Positions 16,730 to 25,493 of a stretch of DNA of 64,000 nt are shown piece after piece. Under the pieces are notes generated by a model. That model was not told the DNA's origin. It saw only the letters and a program-made list of their open reading frames with translations, and ran no database searches. Positions within the stretch are counted from its first letter, which is position 1, and each line of letters opens with the position of its first letter. This DNA is from Steroidobacter gossypii (lineage in GTDB: Bacteria > Pseudomonadota > Gammaproteobacteria > Steroidobacterales > Steroidobacteraceae). The position numbers and the translations under genes were made by a program. The stretch is taken from assembly GCF_016801985.1 (NCBI RefSeq), contig NZ_JAEVLS010000008.1, forward strand, positions 248,001 through 312,000, read 5' to 3'.

Positions 16730-17752
16730 GTGAGCGAATTCAAAGGCATTCCCATCGTCCGTAGCGGCGACAAGTACCGTACGTCGCAGGGTTTCAGCGC
16801 GATCAAGGACGGCATCAAAGCGAGTGCCCAATCTGCCCCCATCGCCACAGCCACCAACACTTGGGGCCGCAAGCCGACCTGGCTGCGGGCGCCCATGCCC
16901 GCCGGCCGTGGCTTCGATTCGGTGAAGAGCACGGTGAAAGAGCATCGGCTCGCGACCGTGTGCGAAGAGGCCAAGTGCCCGAACATCGGCGAATGCTGGA
17001 ACGCCGGCACCGCCACCATCATGCTCATGGGCGCCGTTTGCACGCGCGCCTGCCGCTTCTGCGCCGTGGACACCGGCAACCCGCATGGTTGGCTGGATGC
17101 AGACGAGCCGGCCAACAGCGCGCGCACGGTGCAGCTGATGAAGCTCAAGTACGTGGTGCTGACATCGGTGAATCGCGACGATCTGCCGGATGGCGGCGCG
17201 GCTCATTTCGCCGCCTGCGTGCAGGAGATCAAACGTCTCAATCCGAACACCGCGGTCGAGGCGCTGACGCCGGATTTCCAAGGCGTACTGAGCGATGTCG
17301 AAACCGTGGTCGGCAGCGGCCTGGAAGTGTTCGCTCAAAACGTCGAGACGGTGCGTCGTCTCACGCATCCAGTGCGCGATCCGCGGGCCAGCTACGAACA
17401 AACGTTGGCGGTGCTCGGCCATGCCAAACGTTTCCGTCCCGACGTGCTGACCAAGACCAGCTTGATGCTGGGCCTGGGCGAGACCGACCAAGAAATCGTC
17501 CAGGCGATGGACGATATGCGCGCGGTCGGCGTGGACATCCTCACCCTCGGTCAGTATCTGCGTCCTACGCCGAATCACCTGGCCATCGAGCGCTGGGTGA
17601 CGCCCGCCGAATTCGAACGCTATCGCGAGTGGGCGCTGGCCAAGGGCTTCCTCGAGTGCGTGTCGGGTCCGCTGGTTCGTTCCAGCTATCGCGCCGAGCG
17701 CGCGCTGGAAAGAAACAATGCGGGCTTGAAGTCCGCCGTTGGCAGCCCGTAA
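16730..17752 (+). CDS. lipA: Lipoyl synthase
   Basis: 340 residues from a GTG start at 16730. LipA is a radical-SAM enzyme that inserts two sulfurs into protein-bound octanoyl groups to make lipoyl cofactors of the 2-oxoacid dehydrogenases. The radical-SAM cluster ligands are C104, C108 and C111 (CTRACRFC), and the auxiliary cluster ligands are C78, C83 and C89. The C-terminal RSSYRAE motif completes the auxiliary site. A TAGAAT at 16652-16657 could be its -10 box. lipB follows on the same strand. Confidence 0.97.
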   Translation: MSEFKGIPIVRSGDKYRTSQGFSAIKDGIKASAQSAPIATATNTWGRKPTWLRAPMPAGRGFDSVKSTVKEHRLATVCEEAKCPNIGECWNAGTATIMLMGAVCTRACRFCAVDTGNPHGWLDADEPANSARTVQLMKLKYVVLTSVNRDDLPDGGAAHFAACVQEIKRLNPNTAVEALTPDFQGVLSDVETVVGSGLEVFAQNVETVRRLTHPVRDPRASYEQTLAVLGHAKRFRPDVLTKTSLMLGLGETDQEIVQAMDDMRAVGVDILTLGQYLRPTPNHLAIERWVTPAEFERYREWALAKGFLECVSGPLVRSSYRAERALERNNAGLKSAVGSP

Positions 17753-17780
17753 CGAGGTAGAGCGCGGCGCTCTCGCGTTC

Positions 17781-18452
17781 ATGGCGAATTCCACTGCAGC
17801 GGTCACCACGGCTTCGACGTCCAGTGCGGCGGAGCCGGTGATACGTTGGCTTGGCCGCGTGGAGTACGAGCCCACCTGGCGCGCCATGCAGACGTTCACC
17901 AACGAGCGCGACGCCAGCACGCCCGACGAAATCTGGTTCCTCGAACATCCTCCCGTGTTCACGCTCGGCATGAACGCCGCGCCGGAACATCTGCTCGCGC
18001 CCGGCGACATTCCCGTGGTGCAGATCGATCGCGGCGGCCAGGTGACGTATCACGGGCCGGGACAACTCGTGGTTTATCCTTTGCTCGATGTGAGAAGGGC
18101 GGGGCTCGGCGTGCGCCAGATGGTGATGGCATTGGAGAACGCCATCATCGATCTGCTCGCATCGTGGAACATCGCTGCCGTGGCCAAGCGCGAAGCGCCC
18201 GGCGTGTATGTAAATGATCGCAAAGTTGCCAGCATCGGGCTGCGGATCCGCCGCGGCAGCAGTTATCATGGGCTGGCGTTCAATGTTGCGATGGATCTCC
18301 AGCCGTTCCAGCGCATCAACCCCTGCGGCTATCGTGGCCTGGAAGTGATCGATCTCCGCTCGCTGGGCGTGAACGCAAGTGTGCAGGAAGTCGCGGACGC
18401 ATTGTCGCCGCGCCTGCTTGCCTCGTTGCGGCTGACGCCCGCGGTCGGCTGA
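17781..18452 (+). CDS. lipB: Lipoyl(octanoyl) transferase
   Basis: 223 residues from the ATG at 17781; an earlier ATG at 17739 would overlap lipA and adds 14 unconserved residues. LipB moves octanoate from acyl carrier protein to lipoyl domains, producing the LipA substrate. The signature [14 protein letters not shown] is at residues 84-97; the catalytic Lys is K148 and the nucleophile is C182 in NPCGYRG. The order lipA-lipB is inverted relative to E. coli, and ybeD lies on the other strand after one intervening gene. Confidence 0.95.
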   Translation: MANSTAAVTTASTSSAAEPVIRWLGRVEYEPTWRAMQTFTNERDASTPDEIWFLEHPPVFTLGMNAAPEHLLAPGDIPVVQIDRGGQVTYHGPGQLVVYPLLDVRRAGLGVRQMVMALENAIIDLLASWNIAAVAKREAPGVYVNDRKVASIGLRIRRGSSYHGLAFNVAMDLQPFQRINPCGYRGLEVIDLRSLGVNASVQEVADALSPRLLASLRLTPAVG

Positions 18453-18516
18453 TGTTCCAACGCTAATACGCGTCTCGCCGCATTTACGGCGCGACGTACA
18501 TCGCCGGGGATATTCG

Positions 18517-19500
18517 ATGCGCGCAGTCGTACTCAGCAGTTACGGTCCGCCTCCCGATCTGTCGGTGCAGAACATCGCGGCGCCCGCGTTGAAGGCGGGG
18601 CAGGTTCGTTTGCGCGTGCACGCCGTTGGTTTCGGGTTTCCCGATGCGCTGATGGTGGCCGGCAAATATCAAGTGAAGCCCGATGTTCCGTTCACGCCCG
18701 GCAACGAAGTTGCGGGCGTGATTGTTGAGGTCGCGCCGGATGTCACGGACTTCAAACCCGGCGCGCGTGTGCTGGCGATGGCGGGGCAAGGTGGGCTTGC
18801 TGAAGAGTGCGTGGCGCCGGCGAATGCTCTGATCCCACTGCCGTCGTCGATGAGCATGGCCGCAGCCGCTGGCTTTCTCGTCAACTACGGCACGACGTAT
18901 CACGCGCTGGTTCAGCGAGCAAACATTCAGCCCGGAGAAACATTGCTCGTGCTCGGCGCCGCGGGCGGCGTTGGTTTGACTGCCATCGAGATCGGCAAAG
19001 CGCTCGGCGCTCGCGTATTGGCCGCTGCGAGCACTCCTGAGAAGCTGGAGTTGGCCAGGCGTCACGGCGCCGATGCTGTGTTCAATTACACCCAGGACAC
19101 CATCAAGGCCAAAGTGATGGAGTTCACGGGCGACCGCGGCATCGACGTCGCCTACGACCCCGTCGGCGCCGACTTCGCCGAACAAGTCGTTCGTAGCATG
19201 GCCTGGAACGGCCGCTACCTGGTCATCGGCTTCGCCGGCGGCAAGATCCCCGCCATCCCTCTGAATCTGCCCCTGCTCAAAGGCTGCTCCCTGGTCGGCG
19301 TTTTCTGGGGCGCCCACACCCGCAGGGAACCCGCCGTCCACAGCGCCAATCTCAAGGCGCTCTTCGATCTCTTCGAAACCGGCAAGATCAGACCGCACGT
19401 CACGGAGCTCGACGGCCTGGACCGATTCACCGAAGCCCTCGAGGTGCTAAACACCCGCCGCTCCACCGGCAAAGTCGTCATCCGCGTCGCCTCCGATTGA
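18517..19500 (+). CDS. NADPH:quinone oxidoreductase-like, zinc-free medium-chain reductase
   Basis: 327 residues. The GroES-like half contains FPDALMVAGKYQVKP and TPGNEVAG. The Rossmann half has GAAGGVG at residues 147-153 and ends GKVVIRVA. No zinc-ligand cysteines are present, so it belongs to the quinone-oxidoreductase branch of the MDR superfamily (human Nqo/TP53I3-like). It probably reduces an activated alkene or quinone with NADPH. It lies 64 bases after lipB on the same strand but its role in lipoylation is not obvious; it may be an independent gene. Confidence 0.85.
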   Translation: MRAVVLSSYGPPPDLSVQNIAAPALKAGQVRLRVHAVGFGFPDALMVAGKYQVKPDVPFTPGNEVAGVIVEVAPDVTDFKPGARVLAMAGQGGLAEECVAPANALIPLPSSMSMAAAAGFLVNYGTTYHALVQRANIQPGETLLVLGAAGGVGLTAIEIGKALGARVLAAASTPEKLELARRHGADAVFNYTQDTIKAKVMEFTGDRGIDVAYDPVGADFAEQVVRSMAWNGRYLVIGFAGGKIPAIPLNLPLLKGCSLVGVFWGAHTRREPAVHSANLKALFDLFETGKIRPHVTELDGLDRFTEALEVLNTRRSTGKVVIRVASD

Positions 19501-19541
19501 GATTTGCCGGTCCTCCCCGAACAAAGGGCGAGCTTTCCTGC

Positions 19542-19560
19542 AGGCCGGAAGATCCACCCC
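19542..19560 (+). repeat. Short dispersed motif, copy 1
   Basis: AGGCCGGAAGATCCACCCC. A near-identical string (AGGCCGGAAGA, then ACC in place of TC, then CACCCC) occurs after scoB at 44652. Both are short-range downstream of a stop codon. Confidence 0.4.
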
Positions 19561-19644
19561 GGCCGTCCATCGAATCGGGGTGCTGTTACCACCACCTGAG
19601 AGATCAACTCTGTTCGGTCCGGTTCTGCTACCACGGACGTGTCG

Positions 19645-19810
19645 GCATCGGGAGGGCCAGGGATGTCCTCCCGGCAAATGGATCCGACAGGGAAGTCGGT
19701 CCGTTAGCGCTACAGGGAAGTACAGCTACGTCGCGCGCGATAGCGCGAGCGAAGCGTAGCGACGGCGTGCGTCAGCGGTGCCGGGAGGATATCCCTGGCC
19801 CTCCCGATGC
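19645..19810. repeat. Inverted-repeat element with 32-bp arms (MITE- or REP-like)
   Basis: The arm at 19645-19676 (starting GCATCGGGAGGGCCAGGG) is the reverse complement of the arm at 19779-19810, with one mismatch. About 100 bases lie between them, and that interior is itself palindrome-rich, with repeated ACAGGGAAGT and a near-palindrome around CTACGTCGCGCG / CGAAGCGTAG. The structure resembles a non-autonomous mobile or REP-type element, or a long bidirectional terminator between convergent genes. No coding frame is convincing. Confidence 0.65.
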
Positions 19811-19875
19811 AAGCCAACGACGGCGCAAGCGCATACCGGATCCGCAATGGAGCCACCGACACCGAAACACAGCCG

Positions 19876-20148
19876 TTACAGCACGACCATGACCCGCTCA
19901 TGCGCCGTCAACTCACGGTACAGATCGTCGAGCTGCTGCTTGCTCTGCGCAGTGAAAGTACAGGTCAAGCTCAAATAGGCGCCACTGCTGCTAGGCCGCT
20001 CCTCGATGGCGGAAGCCTCGATTGGCCCCGCGTGTTTCTGCACGATGCCGAGCACGATGCTCCGGAAGTCATCGGTGCGACGGCCCATGACCTTCAGGGG
20101 AAAGTCGCAGGGGAATTCGAACAGGGTATCGGAGTGAGTGTCGGTCAT
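19876..20148 (-). CDS. ybeD: YbeD/DUF493 family protein
   Basis: 90 residues from the ATG at 20148 (MTDTHSDTLFEFPCDFPLKVMG), the usual size; the longer frame adds 12 residues. The conserved FPCDFPLKVMG start and the SKQQLDDLYRELTAH block identify the family, whose fold resembles regulatory ACT domains but whose function is unsettled. In E. coli ybeD sits between dacA and lipB, and here the same partners (dacA upstream on the same strand, lipAB close by) are kept. It is followed by the convergent spacer. Confidence 0.9.
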   Translation of the reverse strand: MTDTHSDTLFEFPCDFPLKVMGRRTDDFRSIVLGIVQKHAGPIEASAIEERPSSSGAYLSLTCTFTAQSKQQLDDLYRELTAHERVMVVL

Positions 20149-20201
20149 GGGATGGGATATGCGGCTGCAGGAATTGTAAGTCAAGCCGCGCTGGAAGGAG
20201 G

Positions 20202-21083
20202 CTAAGGCTCGTAAACCGGCGTGTCCGCCAGCTGCTGACGCAGCCTTGCGAACGCTTCTCTCAACCGCAACCAGGCCGGCCCAGGCTTACCCGAGCCGAT
20301 CGGTGCGGCGTCCACGCTAGTCACGGGCAGCACATCTCGGGTCGCAGCTGAAATCCAGACCTCATCGGCTGCACGCAACTCGTCGAGAGAGATGCTCCGA
20401 ATCTCCACCGGCATCACATTCGTCGCTAACGACAGCGTCGCATCGCGCGTGGTTCCCGGAAGAATGCGATGACTGTTGGGCGGCGTTACCAGCACGCCGT
20501 TAGCAACGATGAACACACTGGTGGAGGAGCCTTCGAGCACCTCGCCATCGCGCACGATCAGCGCCTCGTAAGCGCCAGCATCCGCAGCCTGCTGTTTCAT
20601 CAGCACGTTCGCCAACAACGCCGTGCTCTTGATGTCGCATCGTCCCCAACGGAAGTCCTGCACCGTGATCGCCGCGAACCCCGCCGCACGTTGCTCCTCC
20701 GTCAACACGGGCAGTGGTGAAGCCATAACAAACACGGTGGGCTTCACCGCCGGGACAGGAAACGCGTGATTGCGTCCGAACTCCGCGCCTCGCGTGACCT
20801 GCAGATAAACATACATGTCACCGCCGCCGTTGCGAACAATCAGCTGTTCCAGGATCGCCCGCCACTCTTGGTGCGTATGCGGGTTTTCCACCCGGATCTC
20901 ACGCAAGCTGCGCGCCAGTCGATCGAAGTGTTCGCGGAATAGAAACATCCGGCCCGCGAACACCGGCAGCACTTCATAGACGCTATCGCCGAAGAGGAAC
21001 CCCCGGTCGAGCGGCGAAATGCGCGCATCGCTTAGCGCGACATAATCGCCATTGAGATAACACTGTGGCAGCGGCTCGGCCAT
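20202..21083 (-). CDS. dat: D-amino-acid transaminase (class IV, PLP)
   Basis: 293 residues of the branched-chain/D-amino-acid transaminase fold. The PLP lysine is K152 in RCDIKSTALLANV, and the later EGSSTSVFIV loop is typical of the class. It interconverts D-alanine, D-glutamate and their keto acids, supplying D-amino acids for peptidoglycan. Its position between dacA and ybeD is a conserved gene neighbourhood in gammaproteobacteria and supports D-alanine over branched-chain substrates. A 4-amino-4-deoxychorismate lyase is an alternative within the same fold, but the context favours dat. Confidence 0.88.
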   Translation of the reverse strand: MAEPLPQCYLNGDYVALSDARISPLDRGFLFGDSVYEVLPVFAGRMFLFREHFDRLARSLREIRVENPHTHQEWRAILEQLIVRNGGGDMYVYLQVTRGAEFGRNHAFPVPAVKPTVFVMASPLPVLTEEQRAAGFAAITVQDFRWGRCDIKSTALLANVLMKQQAADAGAYEALIVRDGEVLEGSSTSVFIVANGVLVTPPNSHRILPGTTRDATLSLATNVMPVEIRSISLDELRAADEVWISAATRDVLPVTSVDAAPIGSGKPGPAWLRLREAFARLRQQLADTPVYEP

Positions 21084-21102
21084 GAGATTGAACCGGTGAG
21101 GA

Positions 21103-22338
21103 TCACTGCATCCAGAGCTTCACGTCGTCCACCAGGCGTCCGAAGAAGCCCGCTTCCGGGACCGCAGTGGCCGGATACAACGGGTACGTGCCGATCTCCT
21201 TGTCGCCCAGCGTGATGCGGAGCTTGCCCGCGGGTTTGTCGGGCGAGAGCGGCGCGAACAAGGGATCCGCCACATCGGCCGCCGCGCTCAGCAGATTCTC
21301 CTGGCCGCGCGGAATGGTCGCGTAGATTTCCTGAGTCACGCCCAGCGGCACCTGGTCCGCTTCGCCTTTCCAGACGTTCACGGTCATCACCGGCGCCTTG
21401 CTCGCGTACAGTTTGCGCGTCTGATAGAAGTTGAAACCGTAGTTGAGCAGCGCCGAGCTCGCGTCTTCACGCGCGCGGATGGTGGGCGATCCCATCACCA
21501 CCGACACCAGTCTCATGCCATCGCGCTGCGCGGAAGAGACGAGGCAGTAACCCGCCGATTCGGTGTGACCGGTCTTCAAGCCGTCGACCGACGGGTCGCG
21601 ATACAACAGCCCGTTGCGATTCGGCTGAGTGATCTTGTTCCAGGTGAACTCGCGCTGCGAGTAATACTTGTAGTAGTCCGGATATTCCTTGATGAGCGCG
21701 CTCGACAGCAGCGCGATGTCACGTGCGGTGGTGTAGTGCTCGGGGTGCGGCATGCCGGGGCTGTTCTGGAAGCGCGTGCTCACCATGCCGAGCTGCTGCG
21801 CGTATTGATTCATCAGATCGACGAACACCGGCTCGCTGCCGGCGACATGCTCGGCCAGCGCCACCGTCGCGTCGTTGCCCGACTGCACGATCATGCCCTG
21901 GATCAGATCCTCCACGCTGACCTGCGTGCCTACGTCGACGAACATGCGCGAGCCTTCCTGCGAGCGCGCGTAGGGGCTGATGGTCACCATATCGGTCAAC
22001 TTGATGCGACCGTCCTTGAGCGCATGAAACACCGCATAAGCCGACATCAGCTTGGTGAGGCTGGCCGGCTCGAGACGCTCGTTCTCGTTGCTGGCGGCGA
22101 GCATTTGATTGCTGGCGTAGTCGAGCAGGATGAACCCGCGCGCCTGCACCTGCGGCGGCGCCGGGATCGGCGGCGGCTTGATGCCCGAGGCATTGGACAG
22201 CGCTGTGACTTCCGGCAGCGGCGCGGCGATGGCGCGTTCGGCCACCGGCGGATCGGAGTCCGAACAAGCGACCAGCGACAGCGCGAGGATCGCAGAGGTG
22301 GTGAGCTTCAGCAGGGTGGCGGGCTTGCTTGCATGCAT
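21103..22338 (-). CDS. dacA: D-alanyl-D-alanine carboxypeptidase, PBP5/6 type, predicted lipoprotein
   Basis: 411 residues from the ATG at 22338. Active-site motifs are S93-LT-K96, S153-G-N155 and K255-T-G257. It trims the terminal D-Ala from peptidoglycan stem peptides. The N-terminus ends in a lipobox, LVAC with Cys at residue 25, so the protein is predicted to be lipidated. The C-terminus still carries the amphipathic helix of the family (FFGRLVDDVKLWMQ). Typical PBP5 has a cleavable signal and only the C-terminal anchor, so this is a possible double-anchor form. Residue +2 after the Cys is Ser, not Asp, so outer-membrane sorting is possible. Confidence 0.93.
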   Translation of the reverse strand: MHASKPATLLKLTTSAILALSLVACSDSDPPVAERAIAAPLPEVTALSNASGIKPPPIPAPPQVQARGFILLDYASNQMLAASNENERLEPASLTKLMSAYAVFHALKDGRIKLTDMVTISPYARSQEGSRMFVDVGTQVSVEDLIQGMIVQSGNDATVALAEHVAGSEPVFVDLMNQYAQQLGMVSTRFQNSPGMPHPEHYTTARDIALLSSALIKEYPDYYKYYSQREFTWNKITQPNRNGLLYRDPSVDGLKTGHTESAGYCLVSSAQRDGMRLVSVVMGSPTIRAREDASSALLNYGFNFYQTRKLYASKAPVMTVNVWKGEADQVPLGVTQEIYATIPRGQENLLSAAADVADPLFAPLSPDKPAGKLRITLGDKEIGTYPLYPATAVPEAGFFGRLVDDVKLWMQ

Positions 22339-22457
22339 GGTGAAGCCATGGACTCCGGAAGGAACGAGATGAGCGGAGCGGATTCTACCGATCGAAGCCC
22401 CGCGAAAGTAGGCGAATTGTGGCAATCGCGCACCCTGAAGCGGGCGCGCGTGATCGA

Positions 22458-23306
22458 TCAGTTCGCGGCCAGGCGCGCATCGGACACGCCGAGCGCTCGC
22501 AGTCGCTGCACCACGCGATCGAATTCAGGGACGCTGGGAATGGGCCCGACACGGACGCGATACAGCGTCTTGCCATCGATCTGATCGGCCCTCACGAACG
22601 CATCTTTCACGCCCTTGGCCCGCAGCTGACCGAGCAGGCGGGTGGCATTCGCTTCGTTGCCGAACGCGCCGGCCTGTACATACAAGTCCGACGTGGCTGG
22701 CGGGGCGTCCGGCGGCGAAGCCTTTTGCATCGGCGTGAGCGCGCGCACTTCGACGAACGTCGTGCCGGCCTGGACCATGTCGAGCTTGACCGCGGCCGAG
22801 TAGGAAAGATCGATGATGCGACCTTCCTTGAACGGTCCACGATCGTTGACGCGCACGATCACGTGCTTGCCGTTCTTCAGATTGGTGACTTGCACGTACG
22901 AGGGCAGCGGCAGCGTCTTGTGAGCTGCGGTCATTGCGTACATGTCATAGCGCTCGCCGTTGGAAGTGCTGGCGGCGTGAAAACCCGGGCCATACCACGA
23001 GGCGACGCCACGCTCCGAGTAACCCTCGGCGCTGTCGAGCACGTAATAACGCTTGCCCAGGACCGTGTAGAACGGCGGGTTGCCGCGAGCCGATTTAGGC
23101 TCGCTGCGAGGCACGGGATCGGGAATCTTGTCGATCTCCGCCGGGATCGGCGACGGTGGCGGCAGCGACGGCGAGGGATGGGTAGGCGTGCGAATCGCAG
23201 GCGCGCCGCAACCGGCGACGATCAGAGCCAGTGCGAGCGGCAGCCACTGTGGCTTCGGCGGAGGTATCAGGGGCAGTATCGAGGCTCGCCCGACCGGCAC
23301 CCTCAT
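22458..23306 (-). CDS. rlpA: Septal-ring lytic transglycosylase RlpA
   Basis: 282 residues with an N-terminal lipoprotein signal (lipobox VAGC, Cys 33), a proline-rich stretch, a double-psi beta-barrel (GVASWYGPGFHAASTSNGE, with the conserved His in AAHKTLPLP), and a C-terminal SPOR domain (LYVQAGAFGNEANATRLL) that binds denuded glycan strands. In Pseudomonas RlpA cleaves peptidoglycan lacking stem peptides; E. coli RlpA is inactive. The start overlaps the mltB stop as ATGA, so the two are coupled. dacA follows 119 bases downstream. Confidence 0.95.
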   Translation of the reverse strand: MRVPVGRASILPLIPPPKPQWLPLALALIVAGCGAPAIRTPTHPSPSLPPPSPIPAEIDKIPDPVPRSEPKSARGNPPFYTVLGKRYYVLDSAEGYSERGVASWYGPGFHAASTSNGERYDMYAMTAAHKTLPLPSYVQVTNLKNGKHVIVRVNDRGPFKEGRIIDLSYSAAVKLDMVQAGTTFVEVRALTPMQKASPPDAPPATSDLYVQAGAFGNEANATRLLGQLRAKGVKDAFVRADQIDGKTLYRVRVGPIPSVPEFDRVVQRLRALGVSDARLAAN

Positions 23307-24298
23307 CGTTCCGTATCCCTCATGAAGTTCTGTATGGCCTCGCCCAGGTCATGCACCGCCATGGCGTACATGGGGCTGCGGTTGTAGCGGGTGATGACGT
23401 AGAAGTTGTTGAAGCCCACGCGATACACCGGGCCGTCCTTGCCCTGGCCGACGATCAGCATGGCGGGCGCGTCCGGCGGCAGCTCGGTTTCGAACTTCAC
23501 GCCCTTGTCGCGCAATGATTGCACGGTCTCGTTCAAAGCCAACTTGACGTCGAAGCGCGACATGTCCGGGTTGTTCAGGGTGGCTGCGGCCAGGATCTGC
23601 TGGCCGTTCGCCCAGCCGTTCTCGTACAGATAATTGGATACCGAGCCGACCACGTCGTCCCAGCTGTTCCACAGATCGCGGTGGCCGTCGCCATCGCCGT
23701 CCACCGCCCATTTGCGGTAGCTCGAGGAGATGAACTGCGCCGCGCCCATCGCGCCCGCGTACGAGCCGAGCACAGTCGCCGGATCGACCTTTTCCTCGCG
23801 AGACAGCAGCATGAATTCCTGCAGCTCACTCAGAAAGAATTGCCCGCGCGGCGGGTAATCGAATCCCAATGTGACCAATGCATCCAGCACTTTGTAGCGA
23901 CCGGTGATCCGGCCGAACGAGGTCTCCACGCCGAGGATGCCCACGACCACGTTGGCCAGCTGCGGATCCGGGATCTGCTTGAGCTTCTCGCCGTGCGCGA
24001 GCCAGAAATCCGCGCCCTGGTTGATGCGCTTCTCGGTCAGGAAACGATCGCGATACTCGTGCCAGGGCACCACGCGCTCGGCGGGGCGGCTGATCGCGTC
24101 CAGGATCGGCTGCCTGGTCTCCGCGCTCTGAAGCAACTTCTCGAGCTGGGCTTTTTCGAAGCCGTGCTCGCGCGTCATGGTCTCGATGAAGGAGCTGACT
24201 TCGGGCCGCTTGATATCGAGCGCCAGCGCGGGCGTGGCCGCTGCGAACACAGCGATGGGCGAAAGAACGGCGGCGAGGGTCTGTAGATTGTTCAGCAC
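23303..24298 (-). CDS. mltB: Lytic murein transglycosylase B
   Basis: 331 residues from a GTG at 24298. MltB cleaves the MurNAc-GlcNAc bond to form 1,6-anhydro-MurNAc. The catalytic Glu is E125 in GVETSFGRITG, and the EF-hand-like calcium loop appears as DGDGDGHRDLW. The N-terminal signal ends PALALD with no lipobox, so this copy is probably a soluble periplasmic form, unlike lipidated E. coli MltB. It overlaps rlpA by 4 bases and lies 55 bases downstream of rodA in the elongation operon. Confidence 0.94.
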   Translation of the reverse strand: MLNNLQTLAAVLSPIAVFAAATPALALDIKRPEVSSFIETMTREHGFEKAQLEKLLQSAETRQPILDAISRPAERVVPWHEYRDRFLTEKRINQGADFWLAHGEKLKQIPDPQLANVVVGILGVETSFGRITGRYKVLDALVTLGFDYPPRGQFFLSELQEFMLLSREEKVDPATVLGSYAGAMGAAQFISSSYRKWAVDGDGDGHRDLWNSWDDVVGSVSNYLYENGWANGQQILAAATLNNPDMSRFDVKLALNETVQSLRDKGVKFETELPPDAPAMLIVGQGKDGPVYRVGFNNFYVITRYNRSPMYAMAVHDLGEAIQNFMRDTER

Positions 24299-24353
24299 GA
24301 GCAGCTTGTAACCGGCGAGTCGGCAGGTGAGACAAAAAGGCGGGCGAAATGTT

Positions 24354-25493
24354 TCATCGGCTCACGAGTTTCCGCTTCGCGCACAACGACATGAGAATAC
24401 CGAAACCGGCCATGAGGGTCACCATCGCCGTGCCGCCGTAGCTGATGAAGGGCAGCGGTACGCCCACCACCGGCAGCAGCCCGGTCACCATGCCGGTGTT
24501 GACGAACACATACACGCAGAAGGTCAGCGCCAGGCTGCCCGAGGCGAGGCGCGAGAACGTATCGTGCGCGGTGGCCGCGAGATACAGAGAACGGCCGATG
24601 ACGAACATCAGCAGCAGGATCACGGTGACCAGGCCCATCAGGCCCCATTCCTCGCCGACCACCGCGAAAATGAAGTCGGTGGAGCGCTCCGGCAGGAACT
24701 CCAGCTGCACCTGGCTGCCGTTCAGATAGCCCTTGCCGAACACGCCGCCCGAGCCGATCGCGATCTGCGACTGGATGATGTGATATCCCGAGCCGAGCGG
24801 GTCGCTCTGCGGATCGAGGAAGGTGAGCACGCGCTGCTTCTGATAATCGTGCAACAGGAAGTGCCAGGCCACGATGGCCACCGGCACGAGCAATCCCACC
24901 ACCGAAAGGATGTATCGGATCTGCAGCCCGGCGAGCAGCACCACCATGCCGCCGCTGGCGGCCACGAGCAGCGACGTGCCCAGGTCGGGTTGTTCGGCGA
25001 TCAGCAGCGTGGGAATGCCGATGCCGAGCAGCAGCACCAGCAGTGACGACAGACTCGGCGGCAACGGCCGCTCGTGCAGAAACCAGGCGCAGGCCAGCGG
25101 CACCGCGAGCTTCATCAGCTCGGAGGGCTGGAACCGCACGAAGCCCAGATCGAGCCAGCGCTGCGCGCCCATGGCGATGTCGCCGGTGAACATGACCAGC
25201 AGCAGCATGATCAAGCCGATCACGTAGGCCATCGGCGCCACGTTGCGAATGATCCGCGGCGGCACCTGGGCCAGCATGATCATCGCGGTCAAACCGAGGC
25301 CGAAACGCATCAGCTGCGCTTCGAGCATGTTGAGGCTGCTGCCGGAGGCGCTGAACAGCACGATGGCGCCGACCGCGCCGACCATGCACAGCGCGATGAA
25401 CAGTGGCCCGTCGATATGCAGGGCCAGCAGCAGCCGGGCGGTGCCGGTCAGCGTGCGCTGAGTGCGCGATGAGTCGAGCGCGTCCACGCTCAT
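24354..25493 (-). CDS. rodA: Rod-shape SEDS peptidoglycan polymerase RodA
   Basis: 379 residues with about ten membrane helices. RodA polymerises lipid II glycan strands together with PBP2 during lateral wall elongation. The SEDS signature appears as RWLDLGFVRFQPSELMKLA and the later PLPFISYGG. The catalytic Asp region is seen as AEQPDLGTS. The start overlaps the PBP2 stop as ATGA, coupling synthesis of the polymerase and its transpeptidase partner. mltB follows downstream. Confidence 0.97.
   Translation of the reverse strand: MSVDALDSSRTQRTLTGTARLLLALHIDGPLFIALCMVGAVGAIVLFSASGSSLNMLEAQLMRFGLGLTAMIMLAQVPPRIIRNVAPMAYVIGLIMLLLVMFTGDIAMGAQRWLDLGFVRFQPSELMKLAVPLACAWFLHERPLPPSLSSLLVLLLGIGIPTLLIAEQPDLGTSLLVAASGGMVVLLAGLQIRYILSVVGLLVPVAIVAWHFLLHDYQKQRVLTFLDPQSDPLGSGYHIIQSQIAIGSGGVFGKGYLNGSQVQLEFLPERSTDFIFAVVGEEWGLMGLVTVILLLMFVIGRSLYLAATAHDTFSRLASGSLALTFCVYVFVNTGMVTGLLPVVGVPLPFISYGGTAMVTLMAGFGILMSLCAKRKLVSR

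Larger units (their letters stand above)
19501..19875. other. 375-bp convergent spacer carrying a large inverted repeat
   Basis: No gene is supported. The spacer between two convergent genes carries a motif also found at 44652-44670 (here at 19542-19560) and the inverted-repeat element at 19645-19810. The rest shows no other recognisable feature. Confidence 0.6.
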
